Assembly (NCBI GenBank): GCA_964465125.1
Contig: CAYXIO010000013.1
Location: 17,323 to 81,322 of the forward strand
Source: CAYOHG01 sp964465125
Lineage (GTDB): Bacteria > Planctomycetota > Phycisphaerae > UBA1845 > Fen-1342
Length of the DNA: 64,000 bases
Reading direction: 5' to 3'
How positions within the stretch are numbered: the stretch's first letter is position 1; each line of letters starts with the position of its first letter. Below are positions 51,995-61,191 of this stretch, one piece after another. Made by a program: the position numbers and the translations under genes. The notes beneath the pieces were generated by a model. That model was not told the DNA's origin, did not search any database, and saw only the letters and a program-made list of their open reading frames with translations.

Positions 51995-53172
51995 CACGAT
52001 GGTTCCTTGGCCCTGCCGCGGACGCCGTGCGATTCGCTCTCGCCGCTGGTGAAGTACTCTTTCATGCGTTCGAAGAAGCCGCGCGACTCGGGCAGCACGT
52101 CGCGATTCTCGCTCTCCGCGAACTTGCGGAGCAGCGCTTCCTGCTCGCGCGAGAGCTTCTTGGGAATCTCGACCAGCACCTGCACGATTTCCTCGCCCTT
52201 GCGGCCGGTCTGGAGATTGGGCAGCCCCTTCCCGCTCAGTCGGAACACGCTGCCGTGCTGCGTTCCCGCCGGCACGCGCAGCGACGTCGTTCCGTTCAGC
52301 GTCGGCACGTCGATCTGCGCACCCAGCGCGGCCTGCGTGAAGCTGACCGGCAGGCGGCAGATCAGCGTGTCGCCGTCGCGCTCGAAGAACGGGTGCGGCC
52401 GAACCTGCACGACGCAGTGCAGGTCGCCGCGGGTCGTGCCCATCGTGCCAGGCTCGCCTTCGCCGCGAATGCGGATGCGCTGCCCGTCGTGAATCCCGGC
52501 CGGTATCTTGGCGCTGATGACGCACTCGCGCCGTTCGCGGCCCGTTCCGGAGCATTTGCGGCAGGGCTTGTCCACCGTGCTGCCGCGCCCGTGGCAGGTT
52601 GGACAATCGACGACGGTCCGCGACACGAACAGGCCCATCGAAACCTGCCGCTCCACCTGCCCGTAGCCCCCGCAAGTGCGACAGGTCTGCGGCTGGGTTC
52701 CGGGCTCGGCGGCGCGGCCGGCGCAGGCGTGGCAGAAGTCGGTGCGCTCGAAATGCAGCGTTTTATCGACGCCGCTGGCGACCTCGACCAGGTCGATCTC
52801 GATCAGCGTCTGAATGTCGACGCCGCGCTCGCCGCGGCCGCGCATCCGGCCGCCGAAGACGTCGCCGAAGATGTCGGAGAAGACGCTGAAGATGTCCTCG
52901 GCGCCCATTCCGGAGTAATCGCGCATGCCGACGCCGTTGAGTCCGGCGTGTCCGAAGCGGTCGTAGCGGGCGCGCTTCTCCGGATCGGAAAGCACCTCGT
53001 AGGCTTCGGAGGCGCACTTGAACCTGGCTTCGGCGTCGGGCTCCTTGTTGCGGTCGGGGTGGTACTGCATCGCCGACTTGCGGTAGGCGCGCTTGATCTC
53101 CTCGGGCGCCGCGTTCCGGTCGACGCCGAGAATCTCGTAGTAGTCCTGCTTGTCGGCCACCGGCGCGCTCAT
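51994..53172 (-). CDS. dnaJ: DnaJ (Hsp40) co-chaperone
   Basis: The 392-residue protein has a J-domain with HPD (YHPDRN, about 38-43), a G/F linker, four zinc-centre CxxCxGxG-type motifs (the first, CHACAGRA, is degenerate) and C-terminal substrate-binding domains. It passes substrates to DnaK. The start is ATG 53170-53172 (MSAPVADKQDYYEILG) by homology; its ribosome site is poor. It directly precedes grpE with a 1-nt overlap. The gap to groEL1 holds a hairpin (53313-53338). Confidence 0.95.
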   Translation of the reverse strand: MSAPVADKQDYYEILGVDRNAAPEEIKRAYRKSAMQYHPDRNKEPDAEARFKCASEAYEVLSDPEKRARYDRFGHAGLNGVGMRDYSGMGAEDIFSVFSDIFGDVFGGRMRGRGERGVDIQTLIEIDLVEVASGVDKTLHFERTDFCHACAGRAAEPGTQPQTCRTCGGYGQVERQVSMGLFVSRTVVDCPTCHGRGSTVDKPCRKCSGTGRERRECVISAKIPAGIHDGQRIRIRGEGEPGTMGTTRGDLHCVVQVRPHPFFERDGDTLICRLPVSFTQAALGAQIDVPTLNGTTSLRVPAGTQHGSVFRLSGKGLPNLQTGRKGEEIVQVLVEIPKKLSREQEALLRKFAESENRDVLPESRGFFERMKEYFTSGESESHGVRGRAKEPS

Positions 53173-53312
53173 TTCGCGTTGGAGCTTTGCGCCGCACGGC
53201 GGCCCTCGCGGGCAGTCGTCGAGCGGCATCCGCCTCTGGGGCGATCCAGCGATTCTATCGGCAGGAGCGTCGAATCCGAATCGCTCGTTCCGGCCGACTT
53301 ACCTACGCAACA

Positions 53313-53338
53313 GGGGCGCCCGTGCGTTCGAGCGCCCC
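53313..53338 (-). terminator. Hairpin between groEL1 and dnaJ
   Basis: GGGGCGC (53313-53319) and GCGCCCC (53332-53338) form a 7-bp stem with a 12-nt loop in the gap after the groEL1 stop. On the minus strand it is followed by a short TGTTGCG stretch. It may reduce read-through from the groE genes into dnaJ. Confidence 0.5.
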
Positions 53339-53374
53339 CGCGTATCCCGCCCAGAGATCACGAGTGCAGGCACG

Positions 53375-54994
53375 TCAGTGCGTGGCGCCCTCGATGTTCT
53401 GGTGCTTGTCTTCCTTGTACTCCGTGACCATGACGTCGGTGGTCAGCAGCAGCCCGGCGACGCTGGCGGCGTTCTGCAACGCGACGCGCGCCACCTTGGT
53501 CGGGTCGATGATGCCGGCGTCGACCATGTCGACGTACTTGTCGTTTCGGGCGTCATAGCCCCAGGTCTTGCTGGAGTTGCTGAGGATCTCATCCACCACC
53601 ACGCCGCCGTCCACGCCGCCGTTCTCCGCGATCTGCCGGGCCGGGTACTCCAGCGCCTTGGCCACAATCTGGTAGCCGATCGCCTCATCGCCTTCGATCT
53701 TCTTGCCCGCGTCGCGGACGGGCTTGATCGCCCGCAGGAAGACCACGCCGCCGCCGGGGACCACGCCTTCCTCGGCGGCCGCCTTGGTCGCGTGGAACGC
53801 GTCGTCGACGAGGTCCTTGCGCTCCTTGACCTCGATTTCGGTCGCGCCGCCGACCTTGACGACGGCCACCCCTCCGGTGAGTTTCGCGAGGCGCTCCTGG
53901 AGCTTCTCGCGGTCGTAATCGCTGGTGGTGCGCTCGGCCTGCATGCGAATCTGCGCGATGCGCGCTTCGATGTCCTTCTTCTTGCCGGCGCCCTCGATGA
54001 TGGTCGTGTCATCCTTGGTGATCACGACGCGCTTCGCACGGCCCAGCATGTCGATCTCGACGTTCTCGAGCTTGAGGCCCTGGTCCTCGCTGACGAACGT
54101 GCCGCCCGTCAGCGTGGCGACGTCGCCCAGCATGGCCTTGCGGCGATCGCCAAAGCCCGGCGCCTTGACCGCGGCGATGTTCAGCACGCCGCGGAGCTTG
54201 TTGACGACCAGGGTCGCCAGCGCCTCGCCCTCGAGGTCTTCGGCGACGATCAGCAGCGGCTTGCCGAGGTGCACGACCTTTTCGAGCAGCGGGATCATGT
54301 CGCGCAGCGAGCTGATCTTCTTCTCGAAGATGAGGATGTAGGGGTCTTCGAGCACGGCCTCGAGCGTGTTGGGATTGGTGATGAAATAGGGCGAGAGGAA
54401 GCCTTTGTCGAACTGCATGCCTTCGACGTGCTCCCAGGTCGTATCGAGACCCTTGCCCTCTTCGATTTCGATCACGCCGTCCTTGCCGACCTTGTCGAAC
54501 GCCTCGGCCAGCATCTTGCCGACCTCGGAATCGCCGTTGGCGCTGATGGTGCCGACCTTGGCGATGTCGCCTTTGCCGCCGACCTTGGTCGATTGCGCGT
54601 GGATCGCCTTGACCGCGACCTCGACGGCGGCGTCGATGCCGCGCTTGACCGCCACCGGGTTGGCGCCGATGGTGATGTTGCGCAGGCCCTCGCCGAAGAT
54701 CGCCTCGGCCAGGACGGTGGCGGTGGTGGTGCCGTCGCCGGCGACGTCGCTGGTCTTGCTGGCAACCTCGTTGACCAGCTTAGCGCCCATGTTCTGGAAC
54801 GGCTCGGGCAGCTCGATTTCCTTGCTGACCGTCACGCCGTCCTTGGTCACGCGCGGCGCGCCCCAGGACTTCTGTAGCAGGACGTTGCGTCCGACCGGGC
54901 CGAGCGTGGCCTTGACCGTCTGCGACAGCTTGCGGATGCCGGCAAGGACCTCCGAACGCGCCCGATCGCGATACATCAATTGCTTGGCAGCCAT
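53375..54994 (-). CDS. groL: GroEL-type chaperonin, copy 1
   Basis: The 539-residue chaperonin subunit is full length, with the ATP-binding blocks DGVTVSKEIEL and VAGDGTTTATVLAEA and the catalytic-type D in DGTTT. The C-terminus is EYKEDKHQNIEGATH and lacks the Gly-Gly-Met tail found in copy 2. It lies downstream of groES. In bacteria with several GroELs, paralogues often diverge in the tail and in expression. The start is ATG 54992-54994. Confidence 0.95.
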   Translation of the reverse strand: MAAKQLMYRDRARSEVLAGIRKLSQTVKATLGPVGRNVLLQKSWGAPRVTKDGVTVSKEIELPEPFQNMGAKLVNEVASKTSDVAGDGTTTATVLAEAIFGEGLRNITIGANPVAVKRGIDAAVEVAVKAIHAQSTKVGGKGDIAKVGTISANGDSEVGKMLAEAFDKVGKDGVIEIEEGKGLDTTWEHVEGMQFDKGFLSPYFITNPNTLEAVLEDPYILIFEKKISSLRDMIPLLEKVVHLGKPLLIVAEDLEGEALATLVVNKLRGVLNIAAVKAPGFGDRRKAMLGDVATLTGGTFVSEDQGLKLENVEIDMLGRAKRVVITKDDTTIIEGAGKKKDIEARIAQIRMQAERTTSDYDREKLQERLAKLTGGVAVVKVGGATEIEVKERKDLVDDAFHATKAAAEEGVVPGGGVVFLRAIKPVRDAGKKIEGDEAIGYQIVAKALEYPARQIAENGGVDGGVVVDEILSNSSKTWGYDARNDKYVDMVDAGIIDPTKVARVALQNAASVAGLLLTTDVMVTEYKEDKHQNIEGATH

Positions 54995-55113
54995 TGGCCT
55001 TCCTCAACTGGCGGCGAATTCCGGATCCCAAGCCTCAAGATTGAGGAGTGCAGAATGCAGAGAGGAGGCACGCCGCCGGTCTTCGTTCTGCATTCTTCAT
55101 CCTGCGATTCGTC

Positions 55114-55446
55114 TTAGTCGCGAACACCCAGCAAATCGCTCTCGCGGAGAATGACGTAGTCGGTGCCGTCCAGCTCGATCTCGGTGCCGGCGTACTTGCC
55201 GTAGATCACCGTGTCGCCGACCTTGACCGACATCTGCGCCCGCTCGCCGCTCTTCTCGATCAGCTTGCCGGGGCCCGTCGCCACGACCTTGCCCTGGAGC
55301 GGCTTCTCGCGCGCGTTGCTCGGCAGCACGATCCCGCCGCGGGTCATTTCCTCGGCCTCGAACGGCTCGACCACAACACGATCCTCCAGAGGACGGATCT
55401 TCAACGTCGTGGACTTCCGTGTTTCCTTCATTGTGGCAGTCGCCAT
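55114..55446 (-). CDS. groS: GroES co-chaperonin
   Basis: The 110-residue protein has the mobile loop and roof regions (KIRPLEDRVVVEPFEAEE, GKVVATGPGK, GDTVIYGKYAGTEIELDG, LLGVRD end) of the Hsp10 family and forms the lid on GroEL. The N-terminus (MATATMKETRKSTT) is a short extension, and ATG 55429-55431 is a later possible start. AAAGGGG lies 6 nt before the first ATG. It sits between the two groEL genes, an order groEL2-groES-groEL1. Confidence 0.95.
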   Translation of the reverse strand: MATATMKETRKSTTLKIRPLEDRVVVEPFEAEEMTRGGIVLPSNAREKPLQGKVVATGPGKLIEKSGERAQMSVKVGDTVIYGKYAGTEIELDGTDYVILRESDLLGVRD

Positions 55447-55528
55447 GCGTACCCCTTTCGCGTATTGCGGTCTCTATTGATCGAGTGCTTCTATCCGTTG
55501 CAGGAGGCCGTGAAGCCGACGCCCCGCA

Positions 55529-57220
55529 TTACATCATGTCGTCCATGCCGCCCATGCCACCCATTCCGCCCATGCCGCCCATGCCGCCCATCTCGTCCAT
55601 GCCGCCCGGCCCCCCCGGACCCTTCTTCTTGTCCTGCGGCATCTCCGAAATCAGGCAGGCCGTCGAAAGCAGTACGCGCGCCACGCTGCTGGCGTTCTCC
55701 AGCGCGCTGCGCACGACCTTGGTCGGGTCGATCACGCCCATCTTCATGATGTCGCCGTACTCGCCCGTGTCGGCGTTGAAGCCGAAGTTCACCTTGGTCT
55801 CGGCGCTGACCTTCTTGAGGATCACTTGCGGCTCGTAGCCGGCGTTCTCGGCCAACTGCCGCAGGGGCATGGTAATCGCGTGGCGAACGATGTCGACGCC
55901 GGCCTTCTCGCCGTCATCCTTGGACTTGAACGCGTCGAGCGCCTTGCGGGCCCGCACCAGCGCGACGCCGCCGCCGGGAACCACGCCTTCCTCGATCGCC
56001 GCCCGGGTGGCGTGCAGCGCGTCCTCGACTCGGGCTTTCTTCTCCTTCAGCTCGGCCTCGGTCGCGGCGCCGACGTTGATCTGCGCCACGCCGCCCGCCA
56101 GCTTCGCCAGCCGCTCCTGAAGTTTCTCGCGATCGTAGTCGCTGGTGGTCTGCTCGATCTCGCGGCGAATCTGCTCGATGCGGCCCTTGATCGCGGCGGT
56201 GTCCCCGGCGCCCTCGATGAGGGTCGTGTTGTCGGCGTCAACGCGGACGCGCTTGGCCTGGCCGAGGTCGGCGATCGTCACGCCGTCCAGCTCGATGCCC
56301 AGGTCCTTGAAGATCGGCTTGGCGCCCGAGAGGATCGCGATGTCCTCGAGCATGGCTTTGCGGCGGTCGCCGTAGGCCGGCGCCTTGACCGCACAGATGT
56401 TCAGGATGCCGCGCAGCTTGTTGACCACCAGGGTCGCCAGCGCTTCGCCTTCGACGTCCTCGGCGACCATGAGCAGCGGGCGCTTGGCCTGGGCCACTTT
56501 CTCGAGCAGCGGCACGAGCTTGGTGACGCTGCTGATCTTGTCCTCGAAGACCAGCACGAAGCACTTGTCCAGCACGCACTCCATGTCGTCGGGGTTGGTG
56601 ACGAAGTGCGGGCTGAGATAGCCGCGGTCAAACTGCATGCCCTCGACGACTTCGACCGCGGTCTCAAGGCTCTTGCCTTCCTCGACCGTGACCACGCCGT
56701 CCTTGCCGACCTTGGTGAAGCAGTCCGAGAGAATCTCGCCGACGGTGCGGTCGTTGTTCGCGGAGATCGAGGCGATGTTGATGATGTCCTCGGTCTTCTT
56801 GACGTCGACCGGCCGCGAGATGTTGCCCAGCTCGGCCACGACGGCGCGAACCGCCGACTCGATGCCGCGGTTGATCGCGTTCGGATCGAATCCCGCGACG
56901 ACCCGGCGGAGCCCCTCCTTGTAGATCGCTTCCGCAAGAATCGTGGCGGTGGTTGTACCGTCGCCGGCAACGTCGCTGGTCTTGCTGGCGGCCTGCTTGA
57001 CGAGCTGCGCGCCCATGTTCTGGTACTTGTCGGTGAGCTCGATTTCCTCGGCGACGGTCACGCCGTCCTTGGTGACGTTCGGGGCGCCCCAGCCCTTGTC
57101 GAGGATGGCGTTGCGGCCGCGCGGCCCGAAGGTGCTCTTGACCGCTCCGGCCAGTTTCTCGACTCCGCTCAGGATGGCCTGCTGGGCTTCGGTGTCAAAG
57201 GCCAACTGCTTCGCCGCCAT
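55529..57220 (-). CDS. groL: GroEL-type chaperonin, copy 2 with canonical GGM tail
   Basis: The 563-residue protein has full chaperonin features (DGVTVAEEIEL, VAGDGTTTATILAEA). The C-terminus is a Gly/Met-rich tail with six GGM-type repeats ending DDMM, as in classical GroEL. It is the first gene of the leftward block and the likely primary partner of GroES. ATG 57218-57220 is preceded by AAGGAG. Upstream is a 352-bp gap with short direct repeats (57241-57289). Confidence 0.96.
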   Translation of the reverse strand: MAAKQLAFDTEAQQAILSGVEKLAGAVKSTFGPRGRNAILDKGWGAPNVTKDGVTVAEEIELTDKYQNMGAQLVKQAASKTSDVAGDGTTTATILAEAIYKEGLRRVVAGFDPNAINRGIESAVRAVVAELGNISRPVDVKKTEDIINIASISANNDRTVGEILSDCFTKVGKDGVVTVEEGKSLETAVEVVEGMQFDRGYLSPHFVTNPDDMECVLDKCFVLVFEDKISSVTKLVPLLEKVAQAKRPLLMVAEDVEGEALATLVVNKLRGILNICAVKAPAYGDRRKAMLEDIAILSGAKPIFKDLGIELDGVTIADLGQAKRVRVDADNTTLIEGAGDTAAIKGRIEQIRREIEQTTSDYDREKLQERLAKLAGGVAQINVGAATEAELKEKKARVEDALHATRAAIEEGVVPGGGVALVRARKALDAFKSKDDGEKAGVDIVRHAITMPLRQLAENAGYEPQVILKKVSAETKVNFGFNADTGEYGDIMKMGVIDPTKVVRSALENASSVARVLLSTACLISEMPQDKKKGPGGPGGMDEMGGMGGMGGMGGMGGMDDMM

Positions 57221-57572
57221 GAACGTCTCCTTGCGAGTGCCAAACGGGCGCTGGTCCCGTGCGAAATCGTCGAAGTGCGGGCAAACGGGGCCCGCGTACG
57301 CCCGACGGCAAACCTCGTGCCACCACGCGATTCTCGCGCGACATCGCGCAACAAGCTTCCCCGTAGCAAGTTAGGTAGTCGCTCGCCCCGCGCGCCCGAC
57401 ACTCCCCTCCTGCCGACTTGTCGCGCCGGCCTGCCACTTTGACAAACGCGAGCACCCCCGCCGCACCCGTTGCCGCCGGCGAAGCTTGCCCGTACTGTCC
57501 GCAGAATGCCGAAGCGCGTCCCAGCAGCGCGGTTGCCTGCGGACCAGACCGGCGCGGTTGAATCGCAACAAG
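57221..57572. other. 352-bp divergent gap between groEL2 and the ABC exporter
   Basis: No gene is supported. It has an 8-bp direct repeat CAAACGGG (57241-57248 and 57282-57289), each preceded by an AGTGC block, and a perfect palindrome GCGCGA-CA-TCGCGC (57336-57349). No CIRCE element was found. A promoter could not be assigned by eye. Confidence 0.6.
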
Positions 57573-59510
57573 ATGAGTGACACGGTGTTAGCACAATCCG
57601 CCCCGCGTCCCGAGGGGCTGCTGGCCCAGCGCCAGGTCCGTGGATCCGGTCGGTCCGCGGCGCGCGGTGCATTCTGGCGGATGCTGGGCCTGGTCTGGCC
57701 GCACCGTCGTGCTCTGACCCTCGGTTTGGTCTTAAGCGTAGGCGTAGCACTGACTTATGCCGCCAGTCTGGGCGGGCTCTACCCCGTGCTGAAGGTCGTG
57801 GTGGAAGGCGAAACGCTGCGCAACTGGCTGCTCCAGAAGGCCGCCGACTCGCATGCCTGGTACACGATCGTCCTGCGCGGAATCGCCGGCGCGCTCCCGG
57901 TCGACGACACCCCCGCCGCCCGCATGAGCGGACTGCTCGTGCTGATGGGAATTCTGCTGGGCATCAACCTGATCGGGAACGTGTTCCGGGTCGCCAGCCA
58001 GTATCTGATTCTTTACGCCTCCCATCGTGCGATGATGGACCTGCGCCGCCGGCTGTACCGCAAGGCCCTGCACGTGCCGCTGACCGATCTCGCCGGCGAC
58101 GTCTCCGGCCGCGTCAGCTTTTTCATGTCCGACGCGCGCGAGGTCTTTCTCGGCATCGTCACGCTCTTCGGAAAGGTGGCCCGCGAGCCGCTCAAGGCGA
58201 TCTGCGTACTGGCCGTCGCGCTCTGGATGGATGTGCGCCTGACCCTTGTCGCGATCGCGATCGCGCCCGTCGCGGTCGGTCTGCTCTGGTATTTCGGCCG
58301 CAAGGTCCGCAAGTCCACCGTGCGGCTGCTGCAAGGCTACGGCGTCATGCTCGGCGGGCTGGAGGAATCGCTCCAGGGCGTGGACGTGGTGAAGGGGTAC
58401 GGGCGCGAGGCGCTCGAGCGACGCCGCATGTGGCAGCTCGAGCGGCGGATGCTGCGCCCGCAGCTTCGACTGGCGTGGATTGAGTCCTTCGCGTCGCCGC
58501 TGATTGAAGTGGTCGGCGTGCTGATCGCGGCCGGCGGAATCATCTGGCTCGCGTCGCGCGTCTTCGCGCCGGCGGAGCACCCGGACCACATCGCGCCGTC
58601 GCATTTCATGACGATGGTCGTGCTGCTCAGCGCCATGCTGGACCCGGTCCGCAAGATCGCCAACGTCTACAACGCCGTGCAGCGCGCCGGGGCGGCCTCG
58701 ACGCGGCTGTTCGAGTTTCTCGACGCGCCCGAGGAGCAGTCCGCCCAGGGGGCCCGCGCGTTGCCGGGCGGCGCCGCGCCGGCCATCCGCTTCGAGCAAC
58801 TGACCTTTCGCTACGTGCCCCACCAGGAGCCCGCGGCGCTTCAGAACGTCTCGCTCGACTTCCGCGCGGGCGAGTGCGTCGCGATCGTCGGTCCGAACGG
58901 CAGCGGCAAGTCCACGCTGATCAAGATGCTCCCGCGCCTGCTACGACCACAGGAAGGCCGCATTACGATCGGCGGCGTTGAGCTGAACGACATTTCGCTG
59001 CGCAGCCTGCGCCAGCAGATCGCCATCGTCTCACAGCGGCCGGTGATTTTCGCGCGCAGCGTCCGCGAGAACATCGCCTACGGCGATCCCGAGGCGACGG
59101 ACGAGCGCATCCGCGAGGCGGCCCGGCTGGCCTTCGCCGCCGAGTTCATCGAGCCCTGGCCCGAGCAGTATGACACGCTGCTGGGCGAGCACGGCACGAG
59201 CATCTCCGGCGGTCAACGACAGCGGATCGCGATCGCGCGGGCATTTCTGAAGCCGGCCGCGATCCTGATCTTCGACGAGGCGACCAGCGAGATCGACGCC
59301 GAGAGCGAACGGAAGATTCACACGGCGCTGGACAAGCTCCGTCGCGGCAAGACGACGTTCCTGATCGCACACCGTCACACGGTCATGGAGATGGCGGAGC
59401 GGATCGTCGTGATGGATGCCGGCCGAATCGTCGACACGGGAACGCACGCGGAGCTGATCGGCCGCTGCCCGATGTACGTGGCGCTGTATCGCTCACCGGC
59501 GCCGCACTGA
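57573..59510 (+). CDS. ABC exporter with fused membrane and ATPase domains (MsbA-like)
   Basis: The 645-residue half-transporter has an N-terminal transmembrane domain (about 35-400, six helices expected) and a C-terminal ATPase. Walker A GPNGSGKST is near 443, signature ISGGQRQ near 546, Walker B ILIFDEATSEID near 565 and the H-loop LIAHRHT near 600. Such homodimers flip lipids or export lipopeptides and drugs. I use ATG 57573 (MSDTVLAQSAP), whose ribosome site is weak. Its 3' end overlaps the convergent alkaline-phosphatase-like gene by 18 bp. Confidence 0.92.
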   Translation: MSDTVLAQSAPRPEGLLAQRQVRGSGRSAARGAFWRMLGLVWPHRRALTLGLVLSVGVALTYAASLGGLYPVLKVVVEGETLRNWLLQKAADSHAWYTIVLRGIAGALPVDDTPAARMSGLLVLMGILLGINLIGNVFRVASQYLILYASHRAMMDLRRRLYRKALHVPLTDLAGDVSGRVSFFMSDAREVFLGIVTLFGKVAREPLKAICVLAVALWMDVRLTLVAIAIAPVAVGLLWYFGRKVRKSTVRLLQGYGVMLGGLEESLQGVDVVKGYGREALERRRMWQLERRMLRPQLRLAWIESFASPLIEVVGVLIAAGGIIWLASRVFAPAEHPDHIAPSHFMTMVVLLSAMLDPVRKIANVYNAVQRAGAASTRLFEFLDAPEEQSAQGARALPGGAAPAIRFEQLTFRYVPHQEPAALQNVSLDFRAGECVAIVGPNGSGKSTLIKMLPRLLRPQEGRITIGGVELNDISLRSLRQQIAIVSQRPVIFARSVRENIAYGDPEATDERIREAARLAFAAEFIEPWPEQYDTLLGEHGTSISGGQRQRIAIARAFLKPAAILIFDEATSEIDAESERKIHTALDKLRRGKTTFLIAHRHTVMEMAERIVVMDAGRIVDTGTHAELIGRCPMYVALYRSPAPH

Positions 59511-61127
59511 GCCGGTCGTCGCTTCCGAGCCGCTGCCCCTCGGTTCCAACCGCAGCTCCGATCGCAGGCCGGACATCCGCACCACTTCCGGCAGTGCCCG
59601 CGTCGTCGTCAGCACAAACCCCGACGAGCCCGCCAGACGCAGATTGCCGTGCACCGACGCCGGCGGAATCCGCCGCGCGATCGTCGCGCTGCCCGCCGCG
59701 AACCCGTCCTTCAACGAGAGCAACACGTCCGGCGTGTGCCGAAAGAGCTCGTGATGAGCGCGCCACAGCCGGACGACCGGGTCCGGGAATTCGTCGGTCG
59801 AGGTGCGGGCGAGCCACTCGTCGGCGGTCAGCCAGCGGTCGGCCAGCGACCCGTCTCCAGGCGAGTCCCTTGGCGGAGCACCCAGCCGCAGCGGGTCGCC
59901 GGCGATCGTAACGTAGCGAAACCGGCGGGCCTCGTGCTCAATCGAAGCTTCGCCGTCGCGCGCCAGGACACACACGGCGCCGCTCTCATCCACGTAGCTC
60001 GCCAACTCGACCGATTCCAGCCGCAGCGCATCGCGCGCCACGCGCTGCGGCTCGCGCGTGTATATACCCGCATAGCTGACCACGCCCCACGCCGGCACGA
60101 CGCAGTCGCCAGGCCGCTCCAGCCGGTCGCCGACCCGATAGCCGAGCCGTCCCAGCTCCGTCGCAATCGACTGCCACCGGCTGGGTACCAGATTATGGCC
60201 GTGATCGGACATCAGGGTGAGCTGCATGTGCCCGCGGCGCTCGTAGATCAGCCGGCGGCAGGCGCGCTCGACCCGCCGCAGCGCCGCGAGATGCCCGTCG
60301 CGGCCGAACGTGTGACCGATTCCGGAGGTGCTGACGACGTAGGCCAGGAAGCGCGCTCGATCCGAAGCGTCGAAGTGCTGCATGATCCGCCTGAGCTCGT
60401 GATCGAGCCAGCGATAGGGATGATCGTACGCGGACAGGTGCGCGATCGTGTCGAGCGAATAGTCAACCTTGCGCAGCCAGGGAGCTGCGTCGCCGCCGAG
60501 GTAGGCACGCACGGCGCTGCTGCGCCGGTGGCCGTCGAAAAAGTCCGACTCAACCGCCGGGCAGGGAATGAGACCGAAGAAATCCGCCAGGCACGGGTCG
60601 GTCATGACCGGATAGGGGCTGATGATGCGTGTCGGACGGTCGAACCAGCGCAGCCGGCCGTCGGCCCAGCATTCGTTCACCAGCGCAAAGGGAACGCTGT
60701 CCAAGATGATCAGCAGGTGCGGATCGTCAGGTTGCGGCGCGATTGCCGCCCCCGCCACGTCGATCGACGAGCGATCGGTCCCAGCGCCGGAGCCGCTGGG
60801 ACGCCACGCGACCCACCGCTCGCAGACGCCATCCTCGTTCGGGTCGAAACCCAGGCGCACTACGCAGCCGCGGGCGTCGCGCTGCTCGGCGTACTCGGCC
60901 CGGCCGTCGCCGTTCATGTCGAACCACTCGACGCGGCCGACGCCGGCGGCCTCAGTCCGCAGCGGCGTAGCGGGGGCCAACCGCGGCGCGGGTCCTGCGC
61001 ATCCGCTCAGTAGGACGCCCAGGAGCACGCCCGCCGCGAGGATTGCCCCGCGCGCGCGTGCAAGAGCGCGTGAGGCTTGCCGATCATTCCTGGAAACGAA
61101 TCGGATCGGGGATCGCTTGCCATCCAT
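59493..61127 (-). CDS. Lipoprotein with alkaline-phosphatase-superfamily-like fold
   Basis: The 544-residue protein has a lipoprotein signal ending LLSGC (about 46), then EF-hand-like calcium loops (DMNGDGRAEY, DPNEDGVCERW) and an alkaline-phosphatase-like domain. That domain has a metal-type aspartate in LIILDSVPF, DFFDGHRR and the MSDHGHN block that ends many phosphatase/phosphodiesterase active sites. It may be a phosphatase, sulfatase or phosphodiesterase, and the residues cannot separate these. The start is ATG 61125-61127. It is divergent from the 61192 lipoprotein and overlaps the ABC exporter 3' end by 18 bp. Confidence 0.8.
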   Translation of the reverse strand: MDGKRSPIRFVSRNDRQASRALARARGAILAAGVLLGVLLSGCAGPAPRLAPATPLRTEAAGVGRVEWFDMNGDGRAEYAEQRDARGCVVRLGFDPNEDGVCERWVAWRPSGSGAGTDRSSIDVAGAAIAPQPDDPHLLIILDSVPFALVNECWADGRLRWFDRPTRIISPYPVMTDPCLADFFGLIPCPAVESDFFDGHRRSSAVRAYLGGDAAPWLRKVDYSLDTIAHLSAYDHPYRWLDHELRRIMQHFDASDRARFLAYVVSTSGIGHTFGRDGHLAALRRVERACRRLIYERRGHMQLTLMSDHGHNLVPSRWQSIATELGRLGYRVGDRLERPGDCVVPAWGVVSYAGIYTREPQRVARDALRLESVELASYVDESGAVCVLARDGEASIEHEARRFRYVTIAGDPLRLGAPPRDSPGDGSLADRWLTADEWLARTSTDEFPDPVVRLWRAHHELFRHTPDVLLSLKDGFAAGSATIARRIPPASVHGNLRLAGSSGFVLTTTRALPEVVRMSGLRSELRLEPRGSGSEATTGSVRRR

Positions 61128-61191
61128 TTCGACGGCAAAATACCGCAGGGTCCGGATTCGCGGGAGTGTCCGGCCCACGGGGAGGCCGCTG

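Noticed and set aside
55447..55528. Possible CIRCE operator in the groEL2-groES gap (AGCACTC followed by GAG)
   Set aside because: Only the left half matches. The right half (GAGACCGC) does not match GAGTGCTAA and the spacing is wrong.
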